Assembly (NCBI RefSeq): GCF_949296715.1
Contig: NZ_CASFQD010000019.1
Location: forward strand, 1-17,215
Direction of reading: 5' to 3'
Origin: an uncultured Alistipes sp.
GTDB lineage: Bacteria; Bacteroidota; Bacteroidia; Bacteroidales; Rikenellaceae
DNA length: 17,215 bases
Numbering within the stretch: position 1 is the first letter of the stretch; every line of letters begins with the position of its first letter. This document shows positions 14,278-17,215 of the stretch, piece by piece. The translations under genes and the position numbers were made by a program. The notes beneath the pieces were generated by a model. That model worked only from the letters and a program-made list of their open reading frames with translations. It was not told the origin of the DNA and searched no databases.

Positions 14278-15648
14278 ATGGTAGCAACTATCCAACGGAA
14301 ACTCAACGATTCGGCCGTGGCACGGTGGACGGCACTCGTGCTCATCGCCCTGATGATGTTCTTCGGCTACATGTTCGTGGACGTGATGTCGCCGCTCAAG
14401 TCGCTCGTCGAATCGGCGCGCGGCTGGGACAGCAGCACGTTCGGCACCTACGCCTCGTCGGAGTACTTCCTCAATGTCTTCGTCTTTTTCCTGATCTTCG
14501 CGGGCATCATCCTCGACAAGATGGGCATCCGCTTCACGGGACTGCTCTCGGCCTCGCTCATGGTGCTCGGCGCCTCGATCAAGCTCGTGGGCATCTCCGA
14601 GTGGTTCCAGACCACGGCCTTCTGCGGCTGGCTCAACAGCTGGTGGGTCGCTTTCCCGGGCAGCGCCAAGATGGCGTCGCTGGGCTTCATGATCTTCGGC
14701 TGCGGCTGCGAGATGGCCGGCACGACTGTTTCGAAGGCCATCGCCAAGTGGTTCGAGGGCAAGGAGATGGCCCTGGCCATGGGTCTCGAGATGGCCATCG
14801 CGCGTCTAGGCGTCTTCGCCGTGATGTGGCTCGCGCCGATGATTTCCAAGCAGTTCGACCAGTCGATTGTCGCTCCTGTGGCCTTCTGCACCGTGCTGCT
14901 CATCATCGGCCTGCTCTGCTACACGGTCTTCGTCTTCATGGACCGCAAGCTCGACCGTCAGCTCATCGCCGCCGGCGAATTGAAGGAGCAGAAATCCTCC
15001 GACGAGGAGTTCCACATCCGCGACCTCGGCGCCATCTTCCGCAGCAAGATGTTCTGGCTCGTGGCGCTGCTCTGCGTGCTCTACTACTCGGCCATCTTCC
15101 CCTTCCAGCGCTACGCCCCGAACTTCCTCGAGGTGACGCTCGGCATCGACGCCGAATCGGCCGCACGGCTCTTCAGCTGCTTCCCGATCCTGGCCATGAT
15201 CCTCACGCCCTTCCTCGGTGCGCTGCTCGACTTCAAGGGCAAGGGTGCCACGATGCTCATGGTCGGCGCCATCATCATGATCTGCTGCCACTTGAGCTTC
15301 GCCTTCCTGCTGCCGCTCTTCCCGACGAAGTGGCTGGCCCTGCTGCTGGTCGTGACGCTCGGCGTGTCGTTCTCGCTCGTGCCGGCAGCGCTGTGGCCCT
15401 CGGTGCCGAAGATCATCGACGCAAAGATTCTCGGCTCGGCCTACTGCCTGATTTTCTGGATTCAGAACATCGGTCTGTTCGCCGTGCCCCTGCTCATCGG
15501 CGTGGTGCTCGACGCCACGGGCGGTTATACCGTGCCGATGATTATTTTCTCGACCTTCGGCGTGCTGGCCTTCATTTTCAGCTTCTATCTGAAGATCGAG
15601 GACCGCAGAAAGGGCTACGGCCTCGAGCTGCCGAACGTGAAGCGGTAA
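14278..15648 (+). CDS. MFSD1-like major facilitator superfamily transporter
   Basis: A 456-residue transporter with about twelve membrane segments in two halves joined by a charged loop (residues 222-250, MDRKLDRQLIAAGELKEQ). The conserved inter-helix motif appears as LDKMGIR (79-85). WFEGKEMALAMGLEMAIARLG (158-178, between helices 4 and 5) and ALWPSVPKII with GSAYCLIFWIQNIGL (371-400) resemble the eukaryotic MFSD1 group, whose human member exports dipeptides from lysosomes. The substrate in bacteria is not known to me; small peptides or amino-acid derivatives are a family-based guess. The start is 16 bp after the TPR gene stop without a Shine-Dalgarno, so the two are almost certainly co-transcribed. 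A strong terminator follows the stop by about 25 bp. Confidence 0.88.
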   Translation: MVATIQRKLNDSAVARWTALVLIALMMFFGYMFVDVMSPLKSLVESARGWDSSTFGTYASSEYFLNVFVFFLIFAGIILDKMGIRFTGLLSASLMVLGASIKLVGISEWFQTTAFCGWLNSWWVAFPGSAKMASLGFMIFGCGCEMAGTTVSKAIAKWFEGKEMALAMGLEMAIARLGVFAVMWLAPMISKQFDQSIVAPVAFCTVLLIIGLLCYTVFVFMDRKLDRQLIAAGELKEQKSSDEEFHIRDLGAIFRSKMFWLVALLCVLYYSAIFPFQRYAPNFLEVTLGIDAESAARLFSCFPILAMILTPFLGALLDFKGKGATMLMVGAIIMICCHLSFAFLLPLFPTKWLALLLVVTLGVSFSLVPAALWPSVPKIIDAKILGSAYCLIFWIQNIGLFAVPLLIGVVLDATGGYTVPMIIFSTFGVLAFIFSFYLKIEDRRKGYGLELPNVKR

Positions 15649-15673
15649 CGGACAGTCCCCGACATCGGACAGA

Positions 15674-15710
15674 AAAACGGAGGTGTGTTCTCGGAACACA
15701 CCTCCGTTTT
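15674..15710 (+). terminator. Intrinsic terminator after the MFS gene, probably bidirectional
   Basis: A 17-bp perfect stem (left arm AAAACGGAGGTGTGTTC) with a 3-nt loop TCG ends in TTTT on the plus strand and has AAAAA on its left, giving a U-tract on either strand. It can serve the TPR-MFS unit and the convergent CPBP gene, which ends at 15762. Confidence 0.9.
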
Positions 15711-15761
15711 ATGTGCAGGTTACCCCGTATCCGGCACGAACCGTCCCCTATCGCACGCCGG

Positions 15762-16514
15762 TCATGCCAATGAACCGAGCAGGAAAGCGGTGAGATTATT
15801 GAAAAAATGCAATGCCACGGATAGGGCAAAACCGTGCCGGAGCCGGACATAGCAGAACATCAGGGCACTCGGAATCTTGACACACTCCTTCAGGATGACG
15901 CGGAGCCATTCGCCCGCATCCATTGCACTGAGATCGTAATTCTGGATATGCAGGATCGAGAAGAAGAGCACCAACGACCAGAACCAGGCCCTGAAGCGAA
16001 GCCCCGAAATCCATTTGTATCCCCAAAACCACGCAATCGGCACCATAGCCGCACATGTCAGCAGCCTTGGCCACGTAATGTCGTACACCCGTGTGGAAAA
16101 GAGAAGGGCCGAGACAAAGAACATCATCACCACGGCAGAGATCGTAATGTAGACCCTCTTTCGCTTCAGCGGCAGGCGAAACGCCGTCTCCTCCAGCACG
16201 GGCGGCAGCAAAAGGACCACCCAGAGCGGAAGCACCGACACCGCACTGCCTATGTTGCTTGTCAGAGGCTCACCGAAAAACAGAAGGTCCGCGAAATGGT
16301 AAAGGAAGGTAATCGACAGGTGGATGACCAGGAACCACAGACAACTCTTTACGATGCTGGCAATCCGGAGATCAAGCGCACAGTTTTCTTCGGGTGAAAG
16401 CACGCAACCAACCATGTCACGCAGTTTGGCGCTCTTACGGTATGCAAAGCGAAGAGCAGCCAGATAACCGAGAACAACGGCAACAAAACCCAAAACGACA
16501 CAGAAATAGGGCAT
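15762..16514 (-). CDS. CPBP family intramembrane glutamic endopeptidase (Abi/CAAX-type)
   Basis: A 250-residue membrane protein with about seven to eight hydrophobic segments and the CPBP motifs: EETAFR (E108, E109, R113) as motif 1, FSILH (F185 to H189) as motif 2, and HFFNN (H236 to N240) as motif 3. These residues form the intramembrane glutamate/histidine active site of Rce1-like proteases. In bacteria the family includes bacteriocin-immunity and self-protection proteins and many of unknown target. The ATG at 16514 precedes the first membrane helix; the leader from the promoter at 16646 is about 125 nt. Base composition is visibly lower in GC than the genes to the left, with more A/T-ending codons, suggesting later arrival. 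It stands alone, convergent to the MFS gene and downstream of a repeat-rich region behind the rRNA operon. Confidence 0.88.
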   Translation of the reverse strand: MPYFCVVLGFVAVVLGYLAALRFAYRKSAKLRDMVGCVLSPEENCALDLRIASIVKSCLWFLVIHLSITFLYHFADLLFFGEPLTSNIGSAVSVLPLWVVLLLPPVLEETAFRLPLKRKRVYITISAVVMMFFVSALLFSTRVYDITWPRLLTCAAMVPIAWFWGYKWISGLRFRAWFWSLVLFFSILHIQNYDLSAMDAGEWLRVILKECVKIPSALMFCYVRLRHGFALSVALHFFNNLTAFLLGSLA

Positions 16515-16645
16515 GGGGTGATGGATGTTTTACAAAAGGATTTTACTTGATTTAATTCCCGATGGATGCTGTTTATCTTCACATGCGGATCACCGAGCGC
16601 TCCTTCCTTTTTATTTTACCGGAAGCCCGACCGCATGGACATCAA

Positions 16646-16675
16646 CAAAGATACACACAATATCCGTAAAAACAA
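16646..16675 (-). promoter_or_regulatory. Promoter of the CPBP gene
   Basis: On the minus strand TATCTTTG (16646-16653) matches TAnnTTTG exactly, with TTG (16673-16675) 19 bp upstream as -33. Transcription would run left to the gene starting at 16514, with a leader of about 125 nt. Confidence 0.65.
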
Positions 16676-16761
16676 CAGGTCAGAACATTTGTAACCCGAC
16701 CGACAAACAAAAGCCAACCCTCCCGGCGATTTGTTTCGCTCAAAAAAACCTTCCCGCCGCA
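16676..16761. other. Intergenic spacer upstream of the CPBP promoter
   Basis: Part of the roughly 600-bp gap between the CPBP start and the 5S gene. A minus-strand frame of 66 codons (16642-16842) crosses it but overlaps both the promoter and a repeat unit and has no recognisable domain, so I do not call it a gene. Nothing else is seen in it. Confidence 0.45.
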
Positions 16762-16974
16762 CTCAAGCGGCCGTAAGAGGGCTGTTTCAGAGGGCTCCGC
16801 ATCTATGTTCTGCACGGCAACAGTCTTTTGCCCTCCACCCACACAGCTGTAAACAATAAGCCCCTCCTCTCAAGCGGCCGTAAGAGGGCCGGTTCAGAGG
16901 GCTCCGCATCTATGTTCTGAACGGCAACAATCTTTTGCCTACCACCCACACAGCTATAATATTAAGCCCCTCCT
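16762..16974. repeat. Tandem duplication of a ~107-bp unit
   Basis: Copy 1 (16762-16868, 107 bp) and copy 2 (16869-16974, 106 bp) both begin CTCAAGCGGCCGTAAGAGGG and end AAGCCCCTCCT, with about ten differences including one deletion, about 91% identity by eye. The unit contains invariant stretches such as CAGAGGGCTCCGCATCTATG. It is not clearly coding on either strand. Position just beyond the rRNA operon terminator suggests an intergenic repeat family. Confidence 0.9.
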
Positions 16975-16986
16975 CTCAAGGAGGGG
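16967..16986. other. GC-rich hairpin at the end of the tandem duplication
   Basis: CCCCTCCT (16967-16974) pairs with AGGAGGGG (16979-16986) around a CTCA loop and is followed by TTTGGGGTGGTTG. At the junction of copies 1 and 2 the same left arm is present but the right arm is replaced by AGCGGCCG, so only this one can fold. It may act as a weak terminator or as part of a repeat element. Confidence 0.65.
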
Positions 16987-17018
16987 TTTGGGGTGGTTGT
17001 CGATATCTTTGGCGGCCT

Positions 17019-17121
17019 GCCGCCTCTTCAAGGTCAACCGGCACAAACCGCCATTGCCGCAAAGCCATCCACACGACACAACCACAACAAAAAAGGTCAG
17101 ACCTTTCGATCTGACCTTGAA

Positions 17122-17129
<8 letters not shown>
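17019..17129. repeat. 18-bp perfect inverted repeat involving the 5S 3' end
   Basis: The word at 17019-17036 (GCCGCCTCTTCAAGGTCA) is the exact reverse complement of 17112-17129, which spans the last bases of the 5S gene and the first arm of its terminator. The arms are 75 bp apart. Confidence 0.88.
17085..17118 (-). terminator. rRNA operon terminator
   Basis: On the minus strand AAGGTCAGA and TCTGACCTT form a 9-bp stem with an 8-nt loop (17093-17118), followed by a run of T. It begins a few bases after the 5S 3' end. Confidence 0.9.

Positions 17130-17215
<86 letters not shown>

Noticed and set aside
16642..16842. Minus-strand frame of 66 codons near the tandem repeat
   Set aside because: It overlaps a promoter and part of repeat copy 1, and the corresponding frame is not kept in copy 2.
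16967..16986. End of an insertion sequence
   Set aside because: No transposase fragment, target duplication or second matching end is visible nearby; it fits a simple hairpin.

Overview
The window looks like chromosome from a GC-rich gut Bacteroidota, most likely Bacteroidales close to Alistipes/Rikenellaceae. This rests on repeated Bacteroidota-type -7 boxes (TAnnTTTG) before genes, near absence of Shine-Dalgarno sequences, a Bacteroidota-specific DUF4294 protein, lipoproteins with an acidic stretch after the lipobox cysteine, and a propionate (methylmalonyl-CoA) gene set. The genus is inference. Fourteen protein genes and one partial 5S rRNA gene can be supported.

Left part (1-3661): leftward mce and mmdA (methylmalonyl-CoA epimerase and the carboxyltransferase of methylmalonyl-CoA decarboxylase, cut by the window edge) run divergently from a rightward pair, a thioredoxin-fold protein without its active-site cysteines and meaB, the GTPase chaperone of methylmalonyl-CoA mutase. 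Together they serve the succinate/propionate route; the mutase itself is not in the window.

Middle part (3662-9780): a fibronectin type III surface lipoprotein with a T9 tract beside its promoter; a TRIC/UPF0126 membrane protein; a Sir2 deacylase without zinc cysteines; a guanine deaminase carrying a lipoprotein signal; a DUF4294 protein whose promoter box nearly touches its start codon; a 13-bp tandem repeat array; and an outer-membrane-like protein. Most of these are single-gene units with their own promoter.

Right-centre (9781-15710): ffh (signal recognition particle GTPase) and era (ribosome-assembly GTPase), each with a clear promoter, then a large periplasmic TPR protein and an MFSD1-like MFS transporter that appear co-transcribed, ending in a strong hairpin terminator.

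Right end (15711-17215): a lower-GC CPBP intramembrane protease, then about 600 bp without a convincing gene that holds a tandem duplication of about 107 bp, a GC-rich hairpin, an inverted copy of the 5S 3' end, and the terminator of a leftward rRNA operon whose 5S gene is cut by the window edge.

No CRISPR array, prophage, insertion sequence or recognisable defence system is visible. The most unusual items are the lipoprotein-type guanine deaminase, the SxxS thioredoxin-like partner of meaB, the 13-bp repeat array and the repeat complex behind the rRNA operon.
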